The notes under the pieces: generated by a model | What the model was told of the DNA's origin: nothing | Seen by the model: only the letters and a program-made list of their open reading frames with translations | The model's database searches: none | Position numbers and translations under genes: made by a program | In this document: piece by piece, positions 1 to 9,020 of the stretch | Position numbering within the stretch: position 1 is the first letter of the stretch | Layout: each line of letters opens with the position of its first letter | Source: Bacillota bacterium | GTDB taxonomy: Bacteria > Bacillota > UBA4882 > UBA8346 | Direction: 5' to 3' | NCBI GenBank assembly: GCA_023417475.1 | Contig: JAEZFP010000068.1 | Span: 62,001-126,000 of the forward strand | DNA: 64,000 nucleotides

Positions 1-66
1 GACAAATTGAACCACTTTTTTAAAATCCCAATTTTCAAACAACTCGTTGCAGATTGCCAATTTCAT
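1..66 (-). CDS. Sugar phosphate isomerase/epimerase, partial (5' end only)
   Basis: Only the first 22 codons are in the window; the gene runs off the left edge. The peptide begins MKLAICNELFENWDF, typical of the first strand of xylose-isomerase-like TIM barrels. An ATG at 66 is preceded by GAGG eight bases upstream. It starts 10 bases after the stop of the neighbouring isomerase gene, so the two are probably translationally coupled and last in the same catabolic operon. Function beyond the fold cannot be read from this fragment. Confidence 0.65.
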   Translation of the reverse strand, partial: MKLAICNELFENWDFKKVVQFV

Positions 67-76
67 GGTGAGTTCC

Positions 77-940
77 TCACAATCTAAACATAGTATGCCA
101 GTTATCCAAACACTGCCTGGTTGCAGCTTCGCCGCCAAGTGAAAAAGCGGAGCCTTTCGGAAGAGCTAATAGTTCTTCCGAAATCTTATTGTGAATTCGG
201 TAATGGGTTTCCAACGATAACCATCCCCGATATTGATGGTGCGCTAATGTTTCGAAAATTTCTTGAAAACCGACGATTCCGTGCCCCAAGGCACACCCGT
301 CCGCTTTCCCGGTGGTCGGGTCCAATTGAATGTCTTTAACATGAATATGAGCAATGTGCGGTTTTAAACGTTGATAGCCTTCCGGGAAGGGACGTTCCGC
401 ATCAGCAACATACAAATTGTTTCCCGGATCCCATAACGCTTTAATAAAATCCGAATTGATGTTGGCTAAAACCATTCCAAGTTTTTGGCTGGAATTGGCG
501 CTGGTGGCGGGATCGGACTCAATGACCAAGGTAATATCATTTTGACGTAAAATCGGCTCAATTGAAGTGATCTTCGCAATAATTCGCGGTAAATTAGCGT
601 TAAAGTCGCCCTCATCCCAAAAAGTGAAGCCGCGGATCAGTTTTGAACCCAAAGCATGGGCTACTTGAATCGTTCGCTCCAAAATTTGAAGGTGTTCACG
701 ATATTCGGTCACACTGTGTAAACGGCACTTAAAGAGCGGCGCCGCCAAACAGGGAACCTGAAGTTGGTTTTCCGCCACTTTCACTTTGAGATGATTAATT
801 TCCGTAGCCGTCAATTCATGCGGATTCTTCTCCCAGGCTGAACGTAACTCGACACCGTCGAGCTGATAACTTTTCGCAATTGAAATCGCCAAATCAAAAT
901 CTTGAGAAATTTCATCGGTAACTACTGCCCGTTTAAACAC
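77..940 (-). CDS. Sugar phosphate isomerase/epimerase (xylose isomerase-like TIM barrel)
   Basis: 287 residues, full length for the AP_endonuc_2 / IolE-IolI type TIM barrel. Likely metal ligands are visible at the ends of strands: Glu141 (VIESDP), Asp171 (LWDPGNN), His198/His200 (HIHVKD) and Glu244 (LSLETHY). The family isomerises, epimerises or dehydrates sugars and keto-sugars with a divalent metal in the cytoplasm; the substrate is not evident. ATG at 940 has GAGGTG three bases upstream, and the gene lies 19 bases after the flavoprotein gene. Its place beside a Gfo/Idh/MocA oxidoreductase and an ABC sugar importer suggests a role in inositol-like or 3-keto-sugar catabolism. That role is inference. 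Confidence 0.85.
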   Translation of the reverse strand: MFKRAVVTDEISQDFDLAISIAKSYQLDGVELRSAWEKNPHELTATEINHLKVKVAENQLQVPCLAAPLFKCRLHSVTEYREHLQILERTIQVAHALGSKLIRGFTFWDEGDFNANLPRIIAKITSIEPILRQNDITLVIESDPATSANSSQKLGMVLANINSDFIKALWDPGNNLYVADAERPFPEGYQRLKPHIAHIHVKDIQLDPTTGKADGCALGHGIVGFQEIFETLAHHQYRGWLSLETHYRIHNKISEELLALPKGSAFSLGGEAATRQCLDNWHTMFRL

Positions 941-959
941 ATTTTCACCTCACCGGAAT

Positions 960-2963
960 TTATTTATAGATCTCATTGTCTACAAATGATTTCCAGACGT
1001 TTTCAAACCAATAATCATCGGTTGGAATGGGACGGACCGGAATCCACTGTAGCAGGTGGTCGCCCTTTTGATAAACGTATTCTAAGGTGAAATTCCGCAA
1101 CGCTTCATTTTCGGGTCGGATTTTCCAGGATGAATTCAATTCGTCAAGGGATAAATTGCCAGCCGGATCAAGGACCAGATATGAACCGCGGCAACCGCCG
1201 TTCTGCTCCAGATAGGCGGCAATACTTTTTAGTACCGCAAGTTGAGTTAAACAAAGCTGACGGTTGCGGAAAAACTCCAGCAATTGACCGGGGCGATTCA
1301 ATTTAATATTGAACTGGTTGAGTTGGTTCCATTGTTCCTCCGCTTCACGGACGGCTGCGGAAATTCCGGCGGCATCGCGAATATGGGCTGCGAAACGGCT
1401 CATCCGGTTTTGCAACTGACTGCGGATCTCTTCCCAAGCAAGACCGGTAGTCTTCCCTACGCAGGCCAATCCTTGTTCGATCATGCGCAAACGGGATTCC
1501 AACGCTTCTTTCCCAAGATCCACAAAGGCTTCTTTATCCAGGGTGGGTGTTTGATAACGGTGAGCGATATATTGGGCGGCCCGATAACCTCCGACCTGAC
1601 CGGAGTTTAACGCGGAACCACCCGGACGGTAAACACCGTGAGAGCCGTTCACTTCGCCAATGGGAAATAAATGCTTAAGATTGGATTCCCACCAAATGTT
1701 ACCCTTTAAACCGCCATTATGATGTTGGGCGCAGACCGCGATCTCCAACGGTTCGTTTTGCAAATCGATACCGTGTTGGGCATAAAGTTCAATCGCCATC
1801 GGATTCATTTTACGTAACCGATCGAACGGCGAACCGAATAAAGCGTCGGATTTTTGCAAGTACTGGAATGCTTCCGGTTCAAGTTCGGAAAATAGGTTCT
1901 GATCCGAACCATTCCATGACGGGTTGGAACGAAAATCCATATATACCCGGCGACCTTTGAGGATGGTCTCCTGATAGACTAATATATCGATAAACGATGA
2001 ACCATAGGCTTTGACCTTCCGCGGATCAAAGGGCCATTGGTAACCCTTCAGGAAAATATCGGTGGTCATCTTTCCGTAACTGGGAAAGTATTGATTCAGA
2101 AACTCCTGCTCGTCACCGCCATCGGGAGCGGTGCTAATATAGCGGGGAAGCACTTGTTGATATGTTCCCGAAACATTCCAGCGAAATTTGGTCGATGCCA
2201 AACCATATTGCCATTCCGTCAAATTAACCGCAGTGGCGCCGGCTTCGAGTGCAACCCCGGTGCCGCCTAAATGATTTTTTGGATAAACCGAATCCTGGTA
2301 CAAGCCGCCCGGACCCCCGGTTCCCAACACGATATTTTCGGCTTGAAAAATCACAATCGCATCCAACCCGGCATCGGCTTTGTTTTTATCAATCGCAATG
2401 GCGCCGATTACCCTTTTTTCAGCGTTTTGCGTAGCCGTAATTAAGAAGATAACTTCATAGCCATTGAGGATGGATGTTTGTTGTTGTTCAACCTGTTGCA
2501 ATAATTTCTGATACATTTGATTTGAAGTCCACGGTCCGGCGGAAGTAGCCCGTTGCTTCGGATCATGATCCGTCTTATAGCCGACAAACCCGCCATATTC
2601 ATTGTGGGGAAACGGGACTCCGATTTGAACCAAATGATAAAATTCTTGGGAAGACAACCCGGCTTCGATTAACGCGATATCTCCGTGCATCGAGCCACCG
2701 TTAAAAAGGGTTTGCGCCATATCATAAACCGAATCTTGACCTTCGCCAAACAACGATAATTTGTAGTAGGTTTGCTTGTCGGAGCCCGAATTGTTGGAGA
2801 CGCCGCCTCCTAAACGTTCGGTGACAATCAGTACGTCTTTAATGCCAAGATTAGCCAAATGGTAGGCGCAATTAAGCGCGGCGGCGCCGGAACCGATAAT
2901 CAACGTATGACATTGGTACAACGGATAATCATGTCCACAAACTGTAATTCGGTTTTCATTCAT
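960..2963 (-). CDS. FAD-dependent oxidoreductase, fumarate reductase/aspartate oxidase superfamily
   Basis: 667 residues. The N-terminal dinucleotide motif is IIGSGAAAL (about residues 22-30), followed by a ligand loop rich in Gly and Ser. Near residues 435-455 there is HNGG followed by GEVNGSHGVYRPGGSALNSG, the equivalent of the HxxGG and GE-HG-R-GSNSL motifs of succinate dehydrogenase/fumarate reductase flavoproteins. The FAD site and a catalytic Arg are therefore plausible. No iron-sulfur or membrane-anchor subunit gene is adjacent, so it is probably a soluble oxidase, dehydrogenase or ene-reductase rather than respiratory Frd. It sits between a zinc alcohol dehydrogenase and the isomerases in the catabolic operon. 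The substrate is unknown. Confidence 0.8.
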   Translation of the reverse strand: MNENRITVCGHDYPLYQCHTLIIGSGAAALNCAYHLANLGIKDVLIVTERLGGGVSNNSGSDKQTYYKLSLFGEGQDSVYDMAQTLFNGGSMHGDIALIEAGLSSQEFYHLVQIGVPFPHNEYGGFVGYKTDHDPKQRATSAGPWTSNQMYQKLLQQVEQQQTSILNGYEVIFLITATQNAEKRVIGAIAIDKNKADAGLDAIVIFQAENIVLGTGGPGGLYQDSVYPKNHLGGTGVALEAGATAVNLTEWQYGLASTKFRWNVSGTYQQVLPRYISTAPDGGDEQEFLNQYFPSYGKMTTDIFLKGYQWPFDPRKVKAYGSSFIDILVYQETILKGRRVYMDFRSNPSWNGSDQNLFSELEPEAFQYLQKSDALFGSPFDRLRKMNPMAIELYAQHGIDLQNEPLEIAVCAQHHNGGLKGNIWWESNLKHLFPIGEVNGSHGVYRPGGSALNSGQVGGYRAAQYIAHRYQTPTLDKEAFVDLGKEALESRLRMIEQGLACVGKTTGLAWEEIRSQLQNRMSRFAAHIRDAAGISAAVREAEEQWNQLNQFNIKLNRPGQLLEFFRNRQLCLTQLAVLKSIAAYLEQNGGCRGSYLVLDPAGNLSLDELNSSWKIRPENEALRNFTLEYVYQKGDHLLQWIPVRPIPTDDYWFENVWKSFVDNEIYK

Positions 2964-3048
2964 TAATTCTCACCCTTAAAAGAATTACCCCGGACTCCAG
3001 GGTAATTATTAGTCATATTGATCGGCCATGCACAATTAGCAATTCGAT

Positions 3049-4146
3049 TTACGCTTGTTCCGGCAATAACACCGCTTTGATTGCTTCGCGGCTGTCCATT
3101 ACTTTTAAGGCTTGATTTACCTCGTTCAATGGGAAACGGTGGGTTACCAAACGGGCAAACAAATCGGGGTTCTCCAATACCAAGTTCATCGATTGCGAAG
3201 CGTGACGGGTATCGCTGACCCAAACACCTTGCAACCGGAGATTCCGTCTGGTTAAATCTTTAAACCCATCAAACTCGAACGTGCCGCCGGGTTGACTCAG
3301 TCCGATACTTAGCACGCTGCCGCCCATGCGAGTCATAGTGATTCCTTCCTTTAAAGCAGATCCACTTCCAGCCGCTTCGATTACTAAATCGGCGCCTCTT
3401 CCTGCGGTCAGTTCCATGACTTTTTCAAGCCGTTCAGTTTCGGATAAAACCTTGCGATTTAGCAACGTCGTCGCGCCAAAGAGACTGCCCATTTCCAAAC
3501 GGCCCTGAGAACCGCCGATTAAGATGATCTCGGATGCACCGTATTTTCTGGCGTAAGCCGCGGAAAAAAGACCGATGGGGCCAGGCCCAAAAATAACTAC
3601 AGTCTCTCCTAAATTGGGACGAACCAAATCAAAACCGTGAGCGGCAGTAGCGCCGGAACATGACGCGGCGACTAAAACAGCCGGATCGATTGATTTTGTT
3701 ACTTTCAAGATGTTCGTACCGGAATCCAAAATGATATAATCAGCGTAACAACCGTTCAAGAAAGGCGGTTCGCTCATGGTAACATTAATTCCGGGAACTT
3801 TGCGTTGGGGACAAAACGATGGCTCTTTCAAAACGGTACAATAATAGCACGTTCCGCATGACACTCCGCGATTCCAAAACACTAAATCGCCTTCCTGAAG
3901 TTTGGAACCGTCTACCGAGCACTTACTGCCGCCAATGGCGGCAACCTCACCAACCCCTTCGTGACCGAGGATCATTGGGAATCGAGTCCGGGAGTCCTCC
4001 CCTTTCCACATATGGACATCGCTGCCGCAGACCCCGGAAGCTTTGAGCTTTACCAGAACCTGACCGGGAAGCAATTGGGGAATTTCAATCTCCCGTTCGA
4101 CCAAAGGTTGGTTAAATTGTTCTAAAACATATACTCTAGCTTTCAT
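3049..4146 (-). CDS. Zinc-dependent alcohol/polyol dehydrogenase (MDR family)
   Basis: 365 residues from the chosen start. Catalytic zinc ligands are Cys40, His62 and Glu63 (GHEGVGEV). A full structural zinc lobe is present at Cys97, Cys100, Cys103 and Cys112. The Rossmann glycine motif reads GPGPIGLFSA. The family oxidises secondary alcohols and polyols with NAD(P)+ in the cytosol, like sorbitol or threonine dehydrogenase. I chose ATG 4146 rather than the upstream in-frame ATG because CGGAGAAA lies just before it and the gene then begins 16 bases after the permease stop instead of overlapping it. It probably oxidises an intermediate of the imported carbohydrate. Confidence 0.88.
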   Translation of the reverse strand: MKARVYVLEQFNQPLVEREIEIPQLLPGQVLVKLKASGVCGSDVHMWKGEDSRTRFPMILGHEGVGEVAAIGGSKCSVDGSKLQEGDLVFWNRGVSCGTCYYCTVLKEPSFCPQRKVPGINVTMSEPPFLNGCYADYIILDSGTNILKVTKSIDPAVLVAASCSGATAAHGFDLVRPNLGETVVIFGPGPIGLFSAAYARKYGASEIILIGGSQGRLEMGSLFGATTLLNRKVLSETERLEKVMELTAGRGADLVIEAAGSGSALKEGITMTRMGGSVLSIGLSQPGGTFEFDGFKDLTRRNLRLQGVWVSDTRHASQSMNLVLENPDLFARLVTHRFPLNEVNQALKVMDSREAIKAVLLPEQA

Positions 4147-4162
4147 CGATTTTTCTCCGTTA

Positions 4163-5143
4163 TTATTCCTTTTTACCACGCGAGGTAATTGCCAGAACGG
4201 CTAAAATAATCGCACCATAAATCATCCGGCGAATCGGCTCGCTGATGTTTAAGATCGTTAACAATCCGGTCAAGGCCGTAATCGTAATAACGGCAGCCGC
4301 TGTTCCGGTGTAACCGCCGACACCGCCCCGGAATAATGTTCCACCCATAATCACGGCGGCCATTGATGTCATCTTGTAATCGTCGCCAAGATCCAAGGTG
4401 CCGGTTCCAATATAACCGCAAACGATAAAACCGGCAATGGTGGACATAATTGCGGAAATAACATACACTCCGATAATCAACCGGTCGGATTTGATACCGG
4501 CAAGTTCCGCTACTTTTTTATTGGCTCCAACCGCGTATACTTTGCGGCCGAAAGTAGTCCGTTTTAAAACAACCACCACCAAAATTGTAGCGATAATCCA
4601 GACGATGATGGATACCGGGAAAAAGTCAAAGAGACGGCCGGTTCCGATGAATTTTAGAATCGGCGACGCGGTACCACGGGTAGCGCCTCCGGTAAAAACC
4701 ATGGTTAATCCGTCAAGCATAATTCCGGTTCCCAAGGTCATCACAAAGGGATTAATTCCCAGTTTGGTAATGCCCAAACCATTCATCAGACCAAAAGCTC
4801 CCGCCATGAGGGCAACCATTATAAAGGCGGATAAAAGATTGGCGTCCGACCCCATCATATAACTTGAGCCAAGCATTCCCGCAAATACGGTAATTGATTG
4901 GACGGACAAATCGACGTGCCCGGTAAGCATTGCTAAAGTTTGGCCGATTGCAATGAAACCGAAAGGAACCGCTTGTCGCAATAAACGTAAAAGATTGTCG
5001 GGTTGAATATATTGGGGACTGATGAAACCGCTAATCGCCAACAATACGGCGGTCGCAACCCATAACCAAATAATATTATTTGATTTAAGAAATCCAATAA
5101 AACCTTTATTGGTATTTGTCGTTATTTCACTCTGTCTTGCCAT
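4163..5143 (-). CDS. Sugar ABC transporter permease (RbsC type)
   Basis: 326 residues, strongly hydrophobic, with about eight to ten membrane segments. It carries the BPD_transp_2 conserved loop (AVGANKKVAELAGI) that contacts the ATPase. It overlaps the preceding permease gene by 22 bases, showing translational coupling. The two permeases would form the heterodimeric channel of a ribose/simple-sugar importer with the ATPase and binding protein encoded upstream. The substrate is not known. Confidence 0.9.
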   Translation of the reverse strand: MARQSEITTNTNKGFIGFLKSNNIIWLWVATAVLLAISGFISPQYIQPDNLLRLLRQAVPFGFIAIGQTLAMLTGHVDLSVQSITVFAGMLGSSYMMGSDANLLSAFIMVALMAGAFGLMNGLGITKLGINPFVMTLGTGIMLDGLTMVFTGGATRGTASPILKFIGTGRLFDFFPVSIIVWIIATILVVVVLKRTTFGRKVYAVGANKKVAELAGIKSDRLIIGVYVISAIMSTIAGFIVCGYIGTGTLDLGDDYKMTSMAAVIMGGTLFRGGVGGYTGTAAAVITITALTGLLTILNISEPIRRMIYGAIILAVLAITSRGKKE

Positions 5144-6117
5144 TTTTTCTTTATCGCTCCTCCCGCCACTGCAACTACCAATAATGCTCCGCGAAATACA
5201 TATTGATAGAAAGTGGAAACTCCTAAGTGATTAAAGATATTTCCCAAGATTACAATCAGAAAAGCACCACCCAAGGTTCCTGCGACACTACCGACACCGG
5301 TATTAAAAAGTGTACCGCCGGCAACTGCGGCAGTCATCGAGTCTAAACTGAATGTCGCACCGGCAGTCGGGTCCCCGGTTCCCATACGGGCTGCCAGGAA
5401 GAGACCGGCTAACGCAGCTAAAAATCCGGTGATCGCATGAGCGATAATTTTAATCTTTTCCACTTTGATTCCGGCCCGAAATGCAGTTTCACGATCCGCG
5501 CCTACTGCGCGCAAATGTAGACCAAACTGCGTTCGATAAAGGACAAACCAGGAAATAACCGCCACAATTAATGTTCCAAGTACCGGGGTGGGAATCGGCC
5601 CGATATTGCCGGTCACCGCCCGCATAAAATCGATAGGAATGATTTTGGTATAGTCGGGAAACGGCATCAAATACAACGCAAATCCGAGTAAAGTAAAGTT
5701 GATCGCCAAGGTCAAAACCATCGGTTCTACTTTAACTTTGCTAATGAGGTAACCGGTTAAAATTCCGATCAAGGTCCCAATCGCTAAAAGCACGATGGAC
5801 ATTCCGATCATTGAGCCAAGACTATTGGTCATCAACATCGGCGCCGCGCAAACAATAATACTTATATTTCCACCAACGCCCAGATCATTGTCGCCAGCCA
5901 AAATCACGAAGGTCTGCGCCAACCCAGCCAATGCAAATGCAACAGTCTGAACTAATAAATTAGGAAGGTTGGCCGGACTACGAAAACTTTCCGATACTCC
6001 ATACCCAATTATCCAAGTCACTAATAAAATGAAATATATCGGTACTCCGGGATTATTTAGCGCACGCCGGAAAAAGTTGGTATGAGGGTTCGGTACATTG
6101 GTCATTACCTTTTCCAT
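5122..6117 (-). CDS. Sugar ABC transporter permease (RbsC type)
   Basis: 331 residues and paralogous to the next permease. It has multiple membrane helices and the coupling loop AVGADRETAFRAGI. ATG 6117 is preceded by AAGGAG. The gene starts 30 bases after the ATPase stop and its 3' end overlaps the second permease. Two different permeases instead of a homodimer are common in CUT2 systems of Bacillota and Thermotogota. Located in the inner membrane. Confidence 0.9.
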   Translation of the reverse strand: MEKVMTNVPNPHTNFFRRALNNPGVPIYFILLVTWIIGYGVSESFRSPANLPNLLVQTVAFALAGLAQTFVILAGDNDLGVGGNISIIVCAAPMLMTNSLGSMIGMSIVLLAIGTLIGILTGYLISKVKVEPMVLTLAINFTLLGFALYLMPFPDYTKIIPIDFMRAVTGNIGPIPTPVLGTLIVAVISWFVLYRTQFGLHLRAVGADRETAFRAGIKVEKIKIIAHAITGFLAALAGLFLAARMGTGDPTAGATFSLDSMTAAVAGGTLFNTGVGSVAGTLGGAFLIVILGNIFNHLGVSTFYQYVFRGALLVVAVAGGAIKKKWQDRVK

Positions 6118-6147
6118 TGATTCAAACTCCTTTCAAAAGTCACCTGG

Positions 6148-7641
6148 TCAGGCGAGACCCCATTGAGCGGTCATCATTTTTTCACGGGTTGCTTCGGTTC
6201 CCTTGAATTCTTTCACAATCTTGCCTTCATACATAACCAGAATCCGGTCGCAAACCCGCATTAATTCGCCCATATCAGTCGAGAACATCAACACGCCGGC
6301 GCCGTTGTCGGTAACCCGCCGCATTACTAGATAGATCTCTTCTTTCGCGCCCACATCAACCCCGCGCGTCGGTTCGGCAAACAAAAACACTTTGGGTTTT
6401 GCCGGTAACCATTTGGCGATAACGATCTTTTGCTGGTTACCGCCCGAAAGGTTGTTGGCTTTATGATAAGGATTGGTGGGATGAACTTGTAAGGTGGTGA
6501 TTAATTCTTTACCTAATTCCTTTTCTTTCTGGAAATCAAGAAAACCAAAACGCTGGCGATCTTTTAACGTCGGTAAGGCCATGTTTTGCAGCAGATCCAA
6601 CACTAAACACAGACCTTCCGCTTTTCGTTCTTCCGGTACAAACGCCAATCCCGCTTCAATGGCATCTTTAGGATTTCGTAGGTTAATCGTTTTTCCGTCA
6701 ACCAAAATTTCCCCGTTCGTCGTCTTAACAACTCCATATAAACTGCGAATGAATTCACGCTGACCCTGACCCTCTAAACCAATTAATCCGACAATTTCAC
6801 CCGCGTGAACGGTGATATTGATATTCTGAAACCAGCGTTTCGCTGTGAGATTTCGAGTTTCAAGCAAACTTTTCGATTGAATGGGATTATTCCCTTCGAC
6901 ACGAGTCCCTAAAATCGCTTTACCAGTCATCATTTCAACGATTTTTTCCATATTCAGTTCGGAAATCGACTTAGTTCCAACCAATTGGCCATCTCGAAGA
7001 ACTGTAACAGTATCGCAAACCTGAAAGACTTCCTCTAAACGATGCGAAATGAAAATTACGCCATGGCCGGTTTCTGCCAAATTGCGAATAATTTCCATGA
7101 GTTTTTGAACCTCGTTATTATTCAAAGCGGCAGTCGGTTCATCCATAACGATAATTTTTGATTCCTGAGACAACGCTTTCGCTATCTCAACCATCTGTTT
7201 CTGGGCTAACGACAGATCCTTTACCAAGGTATCCGGATCCACATTAACACCAACCCGAGCAAGCAGTTCGTTGGCTTTCGCCCGAATTTTCGACCGGTCA
7301 ATAACGCCCCCGGCAGTTACTAACTCGTGGCCTAAAAATAAATTTTCCGCAACTGTAAAAGCCGTCAAAAGATTAAGTTCCTGATGAATTACGGAAATAC
7401 CGTATTTGGCAGCTTCGTCAGGGTGATTAATTGTTACTGCTTTTCCGCCAAGACGGGTTTCACCGCTTGTCGGTTGATAAACGCCACAAAGAATTTTAAT
7501 TAACGTCGATTTTCCGGCGCCGTTTTCCCCGATTAATGCGTGTACCGAACCGAGTAAACATTCAAAACTAACATTATCCAGCGCTCGCACTCCGGGAAAC
7601 TCTTTACAAACCCCGGAAACTTTTAGAAAAGGCTCCTGCAT
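6148..7641 (-). CDS. Sugar ABC transporter ATP-binding protein (RbsA type, two ATPase domains)
   Basis: 497 residues, the usual length for CUT2 fused ATPases. The first domain has Walker A GENGAGKST (about residue 40), a signature-like LSLAQKQMVEIAKAL and Walker B IIVMDEPT. The second has the degenerate Walker A GLEGQGQREF, the signature LSGGNQQKIVIAKWL and LFAEPTRGVDVG. The degenerate second P-loop is normal for this family, where one ATP site is catalytic. Start supported by AAAGGAGG. It lies 84 bases after the binding-protein gene, across an intercistronic hairpin, and powers import of the unknown sugar. Confidence 0.93.
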   Translation of the reverse strand: MQEPFLKVSGVCKEFPGVRALDNVSFECLLGSVHALIGENGAGKSTLIKILCGVYQPTSGETRLGGKAVTINHPDEAAKYGISVIHQELNLLTAFTVAENLFLGHELVTAGGVIDRSKIRAKANELLARVGVNVDPDTLVKDLSLAQKQMVEIAKALSQESKIIVMDEPTAALNNNEVQKLMEIIRNLAETGHGVIFISHRLEEVFQVCDTVTVLRDGQLVGTKSISELNMEKIVEMMTGKAILGTRVEGNNPIQSKSLLETRNLTAKRWFQNINITVHAGEIVGLIGLEGQGQREFIRSLYGVVKTTNGEILVDGKTINLRNPKDAIEAGLAFVPEERKAEGLCLVLDLLQNMALPTLKDRQRFGFLDFQKEKELGKELITTLQVHPTNPYHKANNLSGGNQQKIVIAKWLPAKPKVFLFAEPTRGVDVGAKEEIYLVMRRVTDNGAGVLMFSTDMGELMRVCDRILVMYEGKIVKEFKGTEATREKMMTAQWGLA

Positions 7642-7673
7642 TTGCGCTGTACCTCCTTTTCACTGTTTAGGCA

Positions 7674-7711
7674 ACCAAGTTGTCCCCCAATAAAATGGGA
7701 GACAACTTGGT
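7674..7711 (-). promoter_or_regulatory. Intercistronic hairpin between binding-protein and ATPase genes
   Basis: An 11-bp perfect inverted repeat (ACCAAGTTGTC / GACAACTTGGT) extended by CCC/GGG encloses a short AT loop. It lies just 3' of the binding-protein stop and before the ATPase ribosome binding site. There is no U-run, so it looks like a 3' stabiliser of the highly expressed binding-protein mRNA or a partial terminator, not a full one. The function is inferred from position. Confidence 0.6.
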
Positions 7712-7725
7712 CGAACATTTTCTGG

Positions 7726-8766
7726 TTATTTCTTACCCCAGATTTTTTGTTTCATATCTTCCGGCAGGAACGTGGAGTTGATATAGTCGTCACCTAAATC
7801 GGTTCGAACAACTTTATCAAGGGTTGCAGCGGTACAAGTCCACAGTTTCATCTTTTCAATATGGTTAACTGGTTGGCCGCGGAGTAATTTCATACCGAGT
7901 TGTAAAGCAACCGCGGAATCTCCCGGCGGATCTTGAATTGCGAACGAACGAACTTTCGCACCGGAATCGCGCCATTGTTTCCACAGTTTGAAATGACCGT
8001 TGGAACCGGTACCAACAACGATAATATTCGGTTTTTTGGCTTCGAAAGCAGCTTGCATTGCGCCATAACCGGAAGGACCGCCATCGGCGTAGATGGCATC
8101 TAAGTCGGGATTGGCAGAGATAAAGTTTTCAGCAGCCCGTTTCGCTTGGTCATAAGCGGAATTGGTCCAAACTTGACCAACGATTTTGATGCCGGGGTAT
8201 TTCTTAAATACGGCGAGAGCGCCTTCGTAACGCATTTGACCAGGGGTCGTACCGGCGATACCGGTTAACATTGCAACTTTACCTTTCCCTTTGAGTTCGG
8301 TTGCAATGAATTGGGCCAACTCTTCACCGATTTCTGTTTGATCGGCGATGTTTTTAACAGTTACTTTCGGGCTGTCAACAACGCTGTCAAAACTAACAAC
8401 CGGGATACCGGCGGCAATCGCTTTTTCAACGGCCGGAACCAAAGCGGTCGGGGGAGCGGTGATCACGATCAAGTCGACTTTTTTGGTGATCAAATCTTCC
8501 ATGTCCGCAATCTGTTTAGCAACGTTGTTTGCGGCATCGGTAACGATTACTTGTTTGATATCCTTATTTTTCGTAGCTTCGTATTTGAATTCTTCAACCA
8601 TTGCTACGCGCCAGGAGTTTACAATCGAAATGTTACAGAGCGCAACAGTGTACGGTCCTTTTTTCTTCCATTTTGCCGCGTCGATCTTGTAGTTGTCTTC
8701 AGCAAAAACTGAAACCGCTAGTGAAACTAATAACAATGTTGCCAAAAGCCAAGTCCATTTTTTCAT
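7726..8766 (-). CDS. Sugar ABC transporter substrate-binding protein (periplasmic binding protein type I)
   Basis: 346 residues. An N-terminal signal peptide (MKKWTWLLATLLLVSLAVSV) ends at FAED with a type I cleavage site and no lipobox Cys. The mature part has the ribose-binding-protein pattern: ALCNISIVNSWR, a hinge AIAAGIPVVSFDS, and GQVWTNSAYDQAKRAAEN. It captures a sugar or related solute and delivers it to the two permeases. In a single-membrane Bacillota this protein would normally be lipid-anchored. A soluble form implies a periplasm enclosed by an outer membrane. Start supported by GGGAGG. Confidence 0.9.
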   Translation of the reverse strand: MKKWTWLLATLLLVSLAVSVFAEDNYKIDAAKWKKKGPYTVALCNISIVNSWRVAMVEEFKYEATKNKDIKQVIVTDAANNVAKQIADMEDLITKKVDLIVITAPPTALVPAVEKAIAAGIPVVSFDSVVDSPKVTVKNIADQTEIGEELAQFIATELKGKGKVAMLTGIAGTTPGQMRYEGALAVFKKYPGIKIVGQVWTNSAYDQAKRAAENFISANPDLDAIYADGGPSGYGAMQAAFEAKKPNIIVVGTGSNGHFKLWKQWRDSGAKVRSFAIQDPPGDSAVALQLGMKLLRGQPVNHIEKMKLWTCTAATLDKVVRTDLGDDYINSTFLPEDMKQKIWGKK

Positions 8767-9020
8767 TCCTAAAAACCTCCCTTATTTTTTGGAAAAATCG
8801 TACAACCAAGAACAGTATTTTGAGGGATCTCACCTCCTTGAATCGTACTGTATTGTTAGAGCGTTATTTGAGAGTAAAATGTCCTTATAGAAAACTTCGA
8901 AATATTTATGGTAATCCCTGCTCTTTGTGACAGGAGATTGATGCCAAAGCCAAAATCCATTATCAAGGACCTTTGAAACCAACCAGAAAAACATGTCACA
9001 ACGAATTTTTTTGATATTTA

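Noticed and set aside
2963..3223. 86-codon frame upstream of the flavoprotein gene
   Set aside because: It lies almost wholly inside the zinc dehydrogenase gene in another frame and ends at the flavoprotein start.
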